A stretch of 47,004 bases of DNA, taken from contig CADCCR010000001.1 of the NCBI GenBank assembly GCA_902799985.1, forward strand, positions 1 through 47,004. Reading direction: 5' to 3'. The stretch's first letter is position 1. Each line of letters begins with the position of its first letter. This document shows, piece after piece, positions 40,463 through 47,004 of this stretch. The notes under the pieces were generated by a model, which ran no database searches, was not told the origin of the DNA, and saw nothing but the letters and a program-made list of their open reading frames with translations. The translations under genes and the position numbers were made by a program. The stretch is from an uncultured Bacteroidales bacterium (GTDB taxonomy: Bacteria; Bacteroidota; Bacteroidia; Bacteroidales; Bacteroidaceae).

Positions 40463-41527
40463 ATGAGACGACTAACCCTTTGCCTCCTGCTTCTGTGCCC
40501 TCTTTGGGCTATTGCGCAAGAAGAAGACGACACCACCTTTCAGATAGCACGTGTACGCACGTTGCAGGAGGTTTTGATTAAGGCCGAAGAGCCTGCGTGG
40601 ATAAGAGAGAAACTGAAACTTTTCATTCAGAAACGAGAAGAAAACTATCAGCAGGAGCCGTGCTTTCGCGCGTATGACTTCTTCTTCCAAGACACAGGCT
40701 CCGACCTCCTGCGTGGCTCCCAACGCACCGTTACGGACTCTCTGACGGCCTATCGGTTCCAGAGCCAAGGCGTGCTATTCTCGCCCTCAACAGCGCAGAT
40801 GCAGCAGGACAGCGTCTTTCAGGTGGCCCCCGAACGAAACACAGTCTTCGGCACCGATACGGCTTGTGTAAACCAGCCCGACAGCGCCTATGTGCGTTGG
40901 AGCAATCTCGACGAGATGCTTTACCAGAACCTCGTCCTCTCCCTGGACAAGCACTTCCTCAAGCAACATCGTTTTGCCGTAAACGGGGAGTTCGAGCACC
41001 CGAATCCCAACGTCGTGCAGCTCGTCTTCTGGTCAACCAAGTACGAGTTGGACCGTGGCTATCTGAACCTCGACACAGCCCGTTGCATGGTCTTGGAGGC
41101 AGAGCGCCACAGCGGTTTGGATTGTGTGAAGCACGAGTTCATCAACGGTTTTGCCCTCTGGGCATTAGGTCGGTTTATAAAGCTCCAGCTAAAGGACTGG
41201 ACCATCCTGCTGCGTGCCGCCTATACCGAGGAGGGGCAGCCCAAGGAGTTCCAATATCAGTCTTGCAGGCATTTCGCCTCGTGGAGCGACGTGAAGAAGA
41301 AACGTCGCGAATGGATGGACAACAAGACCACTTGCCGAGTCTCGCTCCACCTCCAGCCCACCTCGCGAAAGGCTCAGTTCCCCGATCTCATAGACATCTA
41401 TCCCCCGAAAAGCATCGAGATAGCGAACGCCAAAAGCCGCCGCTACCAGATGCGGGAACGCCTCAGCAAAGTTCCCAGACAATACGTCCTGCTGAAGGAG
41501 GATACGCTGACACCCAGTGGCGAGTAG
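40463..41527 (+). CDS. Secreted protein of unknown function
   Basis: 354 residues with a signal peptide (1-18, ending AIA). The N-terminal stretch LQEVLIKAEEPAWIREKL with FIQKREENY resembles the segment that follows the CarboxypepD_reg-like domain in some Bacteroidetes outer-membrane-associated proteins (DUF5686-like), but that domain itself is missing, so this is weak. The rest is beta-rich with a Lys/Arg-rich C-terminal part. It has its own promoter and ends convergent with the anti-sigma gene. I cannot name a function. Confidence 0.7.
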   Translation: MRRLTLCLLLLCPLWAIAQEEDDTTFQIARVRTLQEVLIKAEEPAWIREKLKLFIQKREENYQQEPCFRAYDFFFQDTGSDLLRGSQRTVTDSLTAYRFQSQGVLFSPSTAQMQQDSVFQVAPERNTVFGTDTACVNQPDSAYVRWSNLDEMLYQNLVLSLDKHFLKQHRFAVNGEFEHPNPNVVQLVFWSTKYELDRGYLNLDTARCMVLEAERHSGLDCVKHEFINGFALWALGRFIKLQLKDWTILLRAAYTEEGQPKEFQYQSCRHFASWSDVKKKRREWMDNKTTCRVSLHLQPTSRKAQFPDLIDIYPPKSIEIANAKSRRYQMRERLSKVPRQYVLLKEDTLTPSGE

Positions 41528-41550
41528 AAACACGGCACGTTATGATTGCG

Positions 41551-41580
41551 AACTTAACGTGTTAAGTTGGCCAACTTAAC
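41551..41580. repeat. Nested palindromes (three-arm switch-like)
   Basis: AACTTAAC (41551-41558), GTTAAGTTGG (41561-41570) and CCAACTTAAC (41571-41580). The middle arm can pair with either neighbour; the right pair forms a perfect 20-bp palindrome. It lies directly after the gene ending at 41527 and may act in termination. Confidence 0.65.
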
Positions 41581-41690
41581 GTGGAGTGTAGGCATTTACT
41601 CCGTGGAGTGTTTTTGATTTCATTTTTCATCCATGCCCAAGTTGGACAAACATCTGGCAAAGGGCGCAAATTCTTTTCTCTGACGCATAA

Positions 41691-41720
41691 AGGCTCCCGC
41701 ATCTCACGACGCAGGAGCCT
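41691..41720 (-). terminator. Likely terminator behind the anti-sigma gene
   Basis: On the minus strand AGGCTCCTGC and GCGGGAGCCT pair (10 bp with G-U) around a short loop, followed by TTTATG. It lies about 40 bp after the stop of the gene at 41757. Confidence 0.5.
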
Positions 41721-41756
41721 GTTGGCGCACCATTTTATTAACTTCAAAAAACCATT

Positions 41757-42683
41757 TTATTGCTTTACGATTTCGTAGTTCTTCACGCCGCATTCCTTCA
41801 TGATGCTCTTGATGCGGTCGATGTGCTTCTGCGGAGTGCCCTTGCAGACGTTGATGCGGACATGATGGTCTTTGCGGTTGACTGCCTCCTTCAGATGGAT
41901 GCGGATGTTCTCCCATTGACCAGTCCACGAGGTGTAGATGTAGTCGTGCCAGTCATAGCTCTCCTTGATGCCCTTGCTCTTCCAGATGGTGACAGGCTGG
42001 TAGGCTCCCTTGGGCACAGTGCCCGTCAGCAGGATGGTCAGTTCGGGATTGACGTTGCCCTTCACATCGGCGGGTATCTGCACGGGCTTGGTGACGAGGT
42101 TGATAGTCCTCGTACTCATGTCTAGCTCTACCTTCTTCGCGATGGAGGCTGGCTTGTCGAGCAGTTCATGGATGTCATGCTCTGTGCCGTCAATCTTTAT
42201 CTTGACCCCGTTTGGCCTCAAGGAGGGGGAATGTCGTACCAGAGCATCTTCTCTAAAGGAGTCCCCAAAAGCATTCACCACCCACGAGCCTCGTGTCCAG
42301 GTCACGAAAAAGGCTTCCCCATCCTTTGACAAACTGATGAGCTTCTCATTGGCAATTGCCAAACTATCCGCTATTTCTTCAGCGGTTTTCCTTGATGAAA
42401 TGGCATGGTAAGCTGCAAAGGACAGTCCACAGAGGAAGGCGGTGGCGATGAAGATGGCGGCAGTCTTCCAAAGTGAAGAAGCAAAGCTCGGGCGCAGCAC
42501 TCTTCTCTCTTCACTCTTCACTTCTTTAGGCTGGAGCATGTCGAAGGTTCCGCGAAGCTCCTCATAATATGCCTTACACTCAGGGCAAATCTTCATGTGC
42601 TCGCTCAGTTGGGCCTGAGTCTGCATGTCGATAGTCTTGTCGAAAAGGTCGGCAACCTTTTCCTTGAATTCATTGCACTTCAT
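41757..42683 (-). CDS. Zinc-finger anti-sigma factor, membrane-bound
   Basis: 308 residues. The N-terminus is an anti-sigma zinc-binding domain with His29-x3-Cys33-x2-Cys36 (EHMKICPECK). A single transmembrane helix covers about 73-94 (TAAIFIATAFLCGLSFAAYHA), so the C-terminal 210 residues are periplasmic and presumably sense the signal. It follows the ECF sigma gene by about 25 bp on the same strand and should hold that sigma factor at the membrane. The short stretch VKSEERRVLRPS is encoded by GAAGAGTGAAGAGAGAAGAG-like repeat sequence and may be a small insertion. Confidence 0.85.
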   Translation of the reverse strand: MKCNEFKEKVADLFDKTIDMQTQAQLSEHMKICPECKAYYEELRGTFDMLQPKEVKSEERRVLRPSFASSLWKTAAIFIATAFLCGLSFAAYHAISSRKTAEEIADSLAIANEKLISLSKDGEAFFVTWTRGSWVVNAFGDSFREDALVRHSPSLRPNGVKIKIDGTEHDIHELLDKPASIAKKVELDMSTRTINLVTKPVQIPADVKGNVNPELTILLTGTVPKGAYQPVTIWKSKGIKESYDWHDYIYTSWTGQWENIRIHLKEAVNRKDHHVRINVCKGTPQKHIDRIKSIMKECGVKNYEIVKQ

Positions 42684-42707
42684 AATCTTTTTCCTTTCTA
42701 ATCGTTG

Positions 42708-43220
42708 TTAATTGTTTTGTTTCATGCCCCGACGGAGCTTCTCCAGTCCGTAGAGGAAGCGGGATTTGACCGTCGGGAGCGGTAGGGAGAGGATTTCGGC
42801 AACTTGGGCAAAGCTGTTGTCGCCGTAGATGCGGAGGCGGATGACCTCGGCCTGTTCGTCGGGTATCTCCTTCAGCAGAAGGGCGATGCGTTTGTAGTCG
42901 TCCTCGTTTTGTTTGTCGGGAACGGTGTCGGCCACATCGACTCTTGTGTCAAGGGGAACGGTCTTGATGCGGTTGGCATTTGTCTGCCACTTGGTGCAGA
43001 CGTTCGCAAGCGTCCGAAACAAATAGCTCGGCAGGTCGTTTATCTGTCCGCTCTCTTTGTTGGAGAGCCTCGCGTGCAGTTTCAGGAACGTCTCTTGCAA
43101 AACGTCTTCCGCGTCATCGCTGCAAGCCATCCTGTAGCAGGCGTACCTCAGCAGTCGCGGCCGCTCAGCCTTGAACACTTCTGCGAGTTCATCTTTGGAG
43201 ATGTCATTGGGTTTCTTCAT
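42708..43220 (-). CDS. ECF-type RNA polymerase sigma factor
   Basis: 170 residues from the ATG at 43220; the 39 upstream codons of the open frame lie partly upstream of the promoter and in a GTTAAAAGG repeat. Region 2 (FKAERPRLLRYACYRMACSDDAEDVLQ...) and region 4 (LLLKEIPDEQAEVIRLRIYG then FAQVAEILSLPLPTVKSRF) are both complete, in contrast to the chimera at 1451. It directs RNA polymerase to its own regulon, controlled by the anti-sigma factor encoded next. Confidence 0.93.
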   Translation of the reverse strand: MKKPNDISKDELAEVFKAERPRLLRYACYRMACSDDAEDVLQETFLKLHARLSNKESGQINDLPSYLFRTLANVCTKWQTNANRIKTVPLDTRVDVADTVPDKQNEDDYKRIALLLKEIPDEQAEVIRLRIYGDNSFAQVAEILSLPLPTVKSRFLYGLEKLRRGMKQNN

Positions 43221-43272
43221 CTTTAACCTTTTAACCTTTTCACTTTTTTTAGATGCATCTACTATTAAGACC

Positions 43273-43280
43273 CAAAAGTA
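43273..43280 (-). promoter_or_regulatory. Promoter -7 element for the ECF sigma operon
   Basis: TACTTTTG on the minus strand, 53 bp before the start at 43220, with a TTG at 43303-43305 (22-bp spacing). Confidence 0.55.
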
Positions 43281-43430
43281 AGCAAAAAGATTTAACCAGC
43301 GGCAACTTTTTGCAAGAAAAAGAAACTTCGCCTGCATTATGCGAACAATGTCCCATCATCATACTTCTCTCTATACCTTATATTAATATAGTTGAACAGA
43401 TAAGCTTCGAAAATTATTGAGCATTGAACA

Positions 43431-43460
43431 TTGAGCATTAATGTTTTTTTCGTATCTTTG
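43431..43460 (+). promoter_or_regulatory. Bacteroidetes-type promoter for rmuC
   Basis: TTG (43431-43433) and TATCTTTG (43453-43460) are 19 bp apart, 27 bp before the ATG at 43487. The upstream TTG lies in a GAGCATTGAACATTGAGC repeat, so the repeat supplies the promoter's distal element. Confidence 0.6.
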
Positions 43461-43486
43461 CACTGAACAATCATCAAACAACAACT

Positions 43487-44896
43487 ATGGAACTCATATA
43501 TCTTCTGTATCTCATCATCGGCATCGCCTTGGGAGCGGTTGCTGTTTTTTTTGCCATGCGGTCGCAAGTGCAGGCAGGCAAGGAACGTATCGCCCTGACC
43601 GAACAGCAGAAACAGCAGGAAGGAGATGCGCTCCGCCAGCAGATGCGCGACCAGCAGGAAACGTTCCGGCAGCAGATGCAAGCGATGCAGGAGTCGCAGC
43701 AGCAACAGGTGCGTGAGCAACGCGAATCCCTTCAGCAGCAACTGCGTACTCAGCAGGAAGCCCAACAGCAGCAGATGCAGCAGCAAAAGGAGCAAATGGC
43801 GCAACAGATGGCTTTGCTGCGCGAACAGATGAGCACCACTTCCGAGCGCGTCCTCAAGGAGCGTGCGGCAGAGCTCTCGGCCGTCAACAGCGAACAGCTC
43901 TCGAAGATACTCAATCCCCTCCAGCAGAACCTCCAGCTGATGCGGACGCAGACGGAGAAGATGCAGAAGGACCACGACGACTCGCTGCGCGAACTGAAGA
44001 CTGCCATACAGGTCAACATGGAGCGTGAGCGGGCAATGGGCGAGCAGACGGAACGCCTGGCTCAGGCACTCACGGGGCAGAACAAGATACAGGGCAACTT
44101 CGGCGAACTCAAGCTGACACAGATACTGGAGCAGATGGAACTGGAGCGCGGCTTGCAATACGACACGCAGGAGACGATGCGCGACGAGCAGGGACGCACC
44201 ATCACGAGCGACGAAGGCCGACGCATGGTGCCCGATGCCGTACTGCATTTCCCCGACGGGCGCGACGTCATCATCGACAGCAAGATGTCCTTCACGGCCT
44301 TCGTAGATTACATGAATGCTGAGGACGAGACTGAGCGCGAGGCAGCCCTCCGTCGCCACCTTGCCAGCATGAGGCAGCACGTCCGCGAACTCGCTCAGAA
44401 GCAATACTTCCGTTATGCCAAGAGCGACAAGGGCAGGCTCGACTTCGTGCTGATGTACGTCTTTCAGGAGAGCGCCCTGCAACTCGCCCTGCAAAGCGAC
44501 ACGACGCTCTGGAAGGAAGCCTACGACCAAGGCGTCGTCATCTCAGGCAGTCAGTCGCTCTACATGACCCTTCGCGTGCTCGAACTCACATGGAAGCAGA
44601 CACGGCAGGTGGAGAACCAGGAGAAGATGATGCAATGCGCCAACACCCTCGTGGAGCGCGTACAGCTCTTTGCCGAGCGCTTTGCTCGCGTCGGCGAAAT
44701 GCTCGACAAGACACGTCGCAGCTTCGACGACCTCAACACCGTCACAGCCCCCTCCGGCCCCAGCATCACCACCGCCGCCCGCAACCTCCTCCGCTTCGGT
44801 GCACAGGAGAACAAGAAGAAGAAATCCTTGGGCTCGTCCTCGCTCTTCGAAGACAAAGAGGAAGGCAACGCCCCAGTTCTGCCATTGGAAGAATGA
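43487..44896 (+). CDS. rmuC: DNA recombination protein RmuC
   Basis: 469 residues. A transmembrane helix (5-24) anchors the protein; residues 38-190 are a very Gln-rich coiled coil (QQQMRDQQETFRQQMQAMQE); from about 195 comes the RmuC domain (NKIQGNFGELKLTQILEQ; PDAVLHFPDGRDVIIDSKMS; a nuclease-fold core with Asp and Lys) up to 420. RmuC limits recombination at inverted repeats in E. coli. That is of interest in a genome so rich in palindromes, but it is a standard gene. rhuM follows after about 36 bp. Confidence 0.93.
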   Translation: MELIYLLYLIIGIALGAVAVFFAMRSQVQAGKERIALTEQQKQQEGDALRQQMRDQQETFRQQMQAMQESQQQQVREQRESLQQQLRTQQEAQQQQMQQQKEQMAQQMALLREQMSTTSERVLKERAAELSAVNSEQLSKILNPLQQNLQLMRTQTEKMQKDHDDSLRELKTAIQVNMERERAMGEQTERLAQALTGQNKIQGNFGELKLTQILEQMELERGLQYDTQETMRDEQGRTITSDEGRRMVPDAVLHFPDGRDVIIDSKMSFTAFVDYMNAEDETEREAALRRHLASMRQHVRELAQKQYFRYAKSDKGRLDFVLMYVFQESALQLALQSDTTLWKEAYDQGVVISGSQSLYMTLRVLELTWKQTRQVENQEKMMQCANTLVERVQLFAERFARVGEMLDKTRRSFDDLNTVTAPSGPSITTAARNLLRFGAQENKKKKSLGSSSLFEDKEEGNAPVLPLEE

Positions 44897-44932
44897 TATA
44901 AAACAAACACACATAGACGTGAGAAAGATGAT

Positions 44933-45892
44933 ATGACAAACGATAAAGGACAAATACTATTATATCAGACTCCCGATGGTGAGTCGCGCATTGAGGTGAG
45001 GCTGCAAGGGGAGACCGTGTGGCTGAGCCTTGACCAAATGGCAGAGCTGTTCCAGCGCAACAAATCCACCATCTCCCGACACATCAAGAATGTGTTTGAG
45101 GAAGGGGAACTACAGCCAGATACAACTGTTGCATTTTTTGCAACAGTTCAAATGGAGGGTAAAAGGAAGGTGGAGCGTGACATCGCTTACTACAACCTCG
45201 ATATGATTATCAGCGTCGGCTATCGCGTGCATTCCTATCGTGGCGTGCAGTTCCGCATGTGGGCGACAAAGGTTCTGAAGGAATACATCGTGAAAGGCTT
45301 TGCCCTTAACGATGACTTGCTGAAACGTGCAGGCGGCGGCAACTATTTCGACGAACTGTTGGCCCGCATTCGAGACATCCGCTCATCGGAAAAGGTATTC
45401 TACAGGAAGGTGCTCGAAATCTATGCACTCAGCATTGACTACGACCCTCGCGTGGAGATGACGCAGGAGTTTTTCAAGACCGTGCAGAACAAGATGCACT
45501 TTTCCGTGCATGGGCATACAGCGGCTGAGATTATCTACGAAAGGGCTGATGCGCAAAAGGACTTCATGGGGCTGACCACCTGGACAGGTGCGATGCCCAA
45601 AAGAACTGACGCGGAGATTGCAAAGAACTATCTGTCGCAGGAAGAGGTCACAACACTCAACCGCATCGTCAGCCTGTACCTCGACTTCGCCGAACTCCAA
45701 GGCATCTCAAGGAAAGATATTCTGACTCATGCCGGACGTGTCTCTGCCCAGTTGGCGAAAGCAAAAGCCGATGCAGAGTACGACAAATTCAAGGAGAGGA
45801 CAAAGAACGACCTGTCGGCCGTCGAGATTCACTTCCTTGAGCAGTTTGAAAGGGAGCAGAAGAAGCTGACGAACAAGAGAGACAATAAATAA
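44933..45892 (+). CDS. RhuM family protein
   Basis: 319 residues. The N-terminal half has a helix-turn-helix-like segment (WLSLDQMAELFQRNKSTISRHIKNVFEEGEL) and the family stretch YYNLDMIISVGYRVHS with RGVQFRMWATKVLKEYIVKGFALND. The C-terminal half includes HGHTAAEIIYERADAQKDFMGLTTW and ends in a charged coiled coil. RhuM proteins (named from Salmonella SPI-3) are common on islands and near mobile or defence genes; the biochemical role is unknown. It is probably an accessory gene attached behind rmuC. Confidence 0.88.
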   Translation: MTNDKGQILLYQTPDGESRIEVRLQGETVWLSLDQMAELFQRNKSTISRHIKNVFEEGELQPDTTVAFFATVQMEGKRKVERDIAYYNLDMIISVGYRVHSYRGVQFRMWATKVLKEYIVKGFALNDDLLKRAGGGNYFDELLARIRDIRSSEKVFYRKVLEIYALSIDYDPRVEMTQEFFKTVQNKMHFSVHGHTAAEIIYERADAQKDFMGLTTWTGAMPKRTDAEIAKNYLSQEEVTTLNRIVSLYLDFAELQGISRKDILTHAGRVSAQLAKAKADAEYDKFKERTKNDLSAVEIHFLEQFEREQKKLTNKRDNK

Positions 45893-45970
45893 ACCACATC
45901 AGATTTGGAAAATGAGATAGAGAGACGTGATGGGTTAATAAACCTCTTGCAACAAACTGACGAAGATATT

Positions 45971-46061
45971 TAACCACGAACCAGCACGAATTACACGAAT
46001 CTCGTCTTTACCTTTTCTAAGGGCGTAGCCAATTCGTGTAATTCGTGCAATTCGTGGTTTA
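45971..46061. repeat. Long hairpin with GGGCGTAGCC loop (copy 3)
   Basis: Arms 45971-46000 and 46032-46061 are almost perfectly complementary, built on ACGAATTACACGAAT / ATTCGTGTAATTCGTG. The loop side carries GGGCGTAGCC (46021-46030). It lies between convergent genes and may also terminate transcription. Confidence 0.85.
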
Positions 46062-46102
46062 TATATTATTGATGTCTTCTGTCAAATGGGACGTGCTCTC
46101 CG

Positions 46103-47004
46103 TCAGAAGTGCTTTAGCTGCATGAGGAGCAGGACGGGACTTCCCTTGATGTCGAGTTGCTTTATGAAGGCCAGTGTCTCGTCGTCTAGTTCGTACGTCT
46201 CTGGGTGCGAGGCGTAGTATTTCATCTGGGCGGGCGTATGGAACGAGATGAGGGTGCCGTCTTCCGCAAGTGCCTTTGCTGAGGTTAGGCAAAGGCCTCG
46301 CAGCTTAAACTTATACTGGTCGATTCTCCAAGCCCAACAATTATGGCCAGAGACGCGGTCATGGACGAGACAAGTATACATGTTGCTGTGAGTCCATTTG
46401 AACGTGCTGTCTGTTTCTTCCTCAATCCTGATATCGTAATGTTGCTTATAGCGGCGCAACAAGAAGTCGGGTGAGACGAGCAGCGACTGGTCGATTCCGG
46501 GTTCGGGAATAAAGAAGTTCTCGGTGGCAAGCACGCGCTGGGACTTCGTAAGGGTGGAGTCGAAAGCCACAGAGCATATACCGACGCTATCGGCGCGCAC
46601 TAGATAGCGGGCAAAGGCTCCTTCGGGCGTCACTTGCCAAATGGTGTCGGAGTATTCGGCAGCATAGAAGAGTTCGTTGCCAGAACTGACGAGCGCGGCC
46701 TCCAATTCGCAGTTGTAAACCGGCGAGGGACGGGAGAGGCAGAAGCCCCCGGGCAAAAGTTCCTTGTTGTAAATCGTAAGCTGCGGAGCAAAATCATGTA
46801 ACGGCGGACGCTCATTGCTGACCAGATGATTCTGCGTATAGCCCATGATGTTGGCATAATCATAATAGGTTACTTCGTGACGCAGCAGGTTGCCTTCGTA
46901 GTCGTAGGAAAGGAGGTCGCCCCAACAATCTCTCCATCTTTCCCAATACATCAGGCTTATCTCCTTTGCCTCTCGGTTCACAGCCATAGCGACCATGTCC
47001 TTGT
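46103..47004 (-). CDS. Probable 6-bladed beta-propeller-like protein, partial
   Basis: The frame is open to the right edge of the window, so the N-terminus is missing; about 299 residues are visible. The sequence has blade-like segments (DLLSYDYEGNLLRHEVTY; LFYAAEYSDTIWQVTPEGAFARYLV) as in 6-bladed beta-propeller/DUF4934-type Bacteroidetes proteins, which are usually lipoproteins. The first visible residues (KDMVAMAVNREAKEISLMYW) are already inside the domain. The end is KGSPVLLLMQLKHF. Assignment is by pattern and moderately sure; the ligand is unknown. Confidence 0.6.
   Translation of the reverse strand, partial: KDMVAMAVNREAKEISLMYWERWRDCWGDLLSYDYEGNLLRHEVTYYDYANIMGYTQNHLVSNERPPLHDFAPQLTIYNKELLPGGFCLSRPSPVYNCELEAALVSSGNELFYAAEYSDTIWQVTPEGAFARYLVRADSVGICSVAFDSTLTKSQRVLATENFFIPEPGIDQSLLVSPDFLLRRYKQHYDIRIEEETDSTFKWTHSNMYTCLVHDRVSGHNCWAWRIDQYKFKLRGLCLTSAKALAEDGTLISFHTPAQMKYYASHPETYELDDETLAFIKQLDIKGSPVLLLMQLKHF

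Noticed and set aside
42215-42240. Palindromic repeat insertion in the anti-sigma gene
   Set aside because: CCTCAAGGAGGGGG is similar to the repeat but lacks the full palindrome and tail, so it was not counted as a copy.
43337-44530. Long minus-strand frame opposite rmuC
   Set aside because: Leu/His-rich shadow of the Gln-rich coiled coil on the other strand.

Overview
The window looks like chromosomal DNA from a Bacteroidales bacterium, most likely Prevotella-like (Prevotellaceae). The evidence is promoters of the Bacteroidetes type (TAnnTTTG, often with TTTG about 19-20 bp upstream), BspA-type leucine-rich surface proteins, DUF3667, DUF4290, PCMD and RhuM proteins, NspC polyamine synthesis, and the gene order tsaB-DUF4290-murA-rimM-dxr-rseP. 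The species cannot be named from sequence alone. No rRNA, tRNA, CRISPR array, prophage or classical insertion sequence was seen.

Layout. 1-4984: a partial BspA-like gene with a long structured leader, an orphan antitoxin with a toxin stump, and a sigma-domain/transmembrane/receptor-plug chimera followed by secreted proteins. 4981-6972: a DUF3667 membrane protein and a CDP-alcohol phosphotransferase on the minus strand. 7248-14977: a seven-gene plus-strand cluster of two PLP enzymes, a LicC-like nucleotidyltransferase, LicD, a second CDP-alcohol phosphotransferase, a flippase-like membrane protein and a TagD-like cytidylyltransferase fused to a Gfo/Idh-like domain. Together with the divergent gene it looks like a pathway that makes a CDP-activated (amino)alcohol and puts it on a lipid and/or glycan. 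15303-21460 (minus): a Gly/Ser-rich secreted protein, nspC, a PCMD protein, nadD, gmk, a broken DUF559 endonuclease and yicC. 21630-33894 (plus): a housekeeping run of S11 peptidase, tsaB, DUF4290, murA, rimM, dxr, rseP, lipoprotein, cca, luxS, rpoN and a PAP2 protein. 33959-41527: a second BspA-like protein, CotH, purE, ispG and a secreted protein. 41757-43220 (minus): an ECF sigma/anti-sigma pair. 43487-47004: rmuC, rhuM and a partial propeller-like protein.

The most striking property is dispersed short repeats. A GC-rich palindromic family (core like CCCCTCCTTTGGAGGGG followed by a G-rich tail) lies in many intergenic gaps and also inside open frames without breaking them: the nucleotidyltransferase, gmk, tsaB, cca, rpoN, the sigma chimera and gene ends. 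It encodes peptides such as PPSEGSGEA. One DUF559 (Vsr-like nuclease) gene lies between copies exactly at the yicC/gmk junction. This resembles the ORF-invading palindromic elements known from Rickettsia, with DUF559 as an untested candidate for the mobilising function.

Other repeat families are 22-bp tandem arrays at operon ends, AT-rich hairpins sharing a GGGCGTAGCC loop, and a 78-bp block placed just before both dxr and purE. Long antisense frames across the window are shadows of GC-rich genes and are not annotated.
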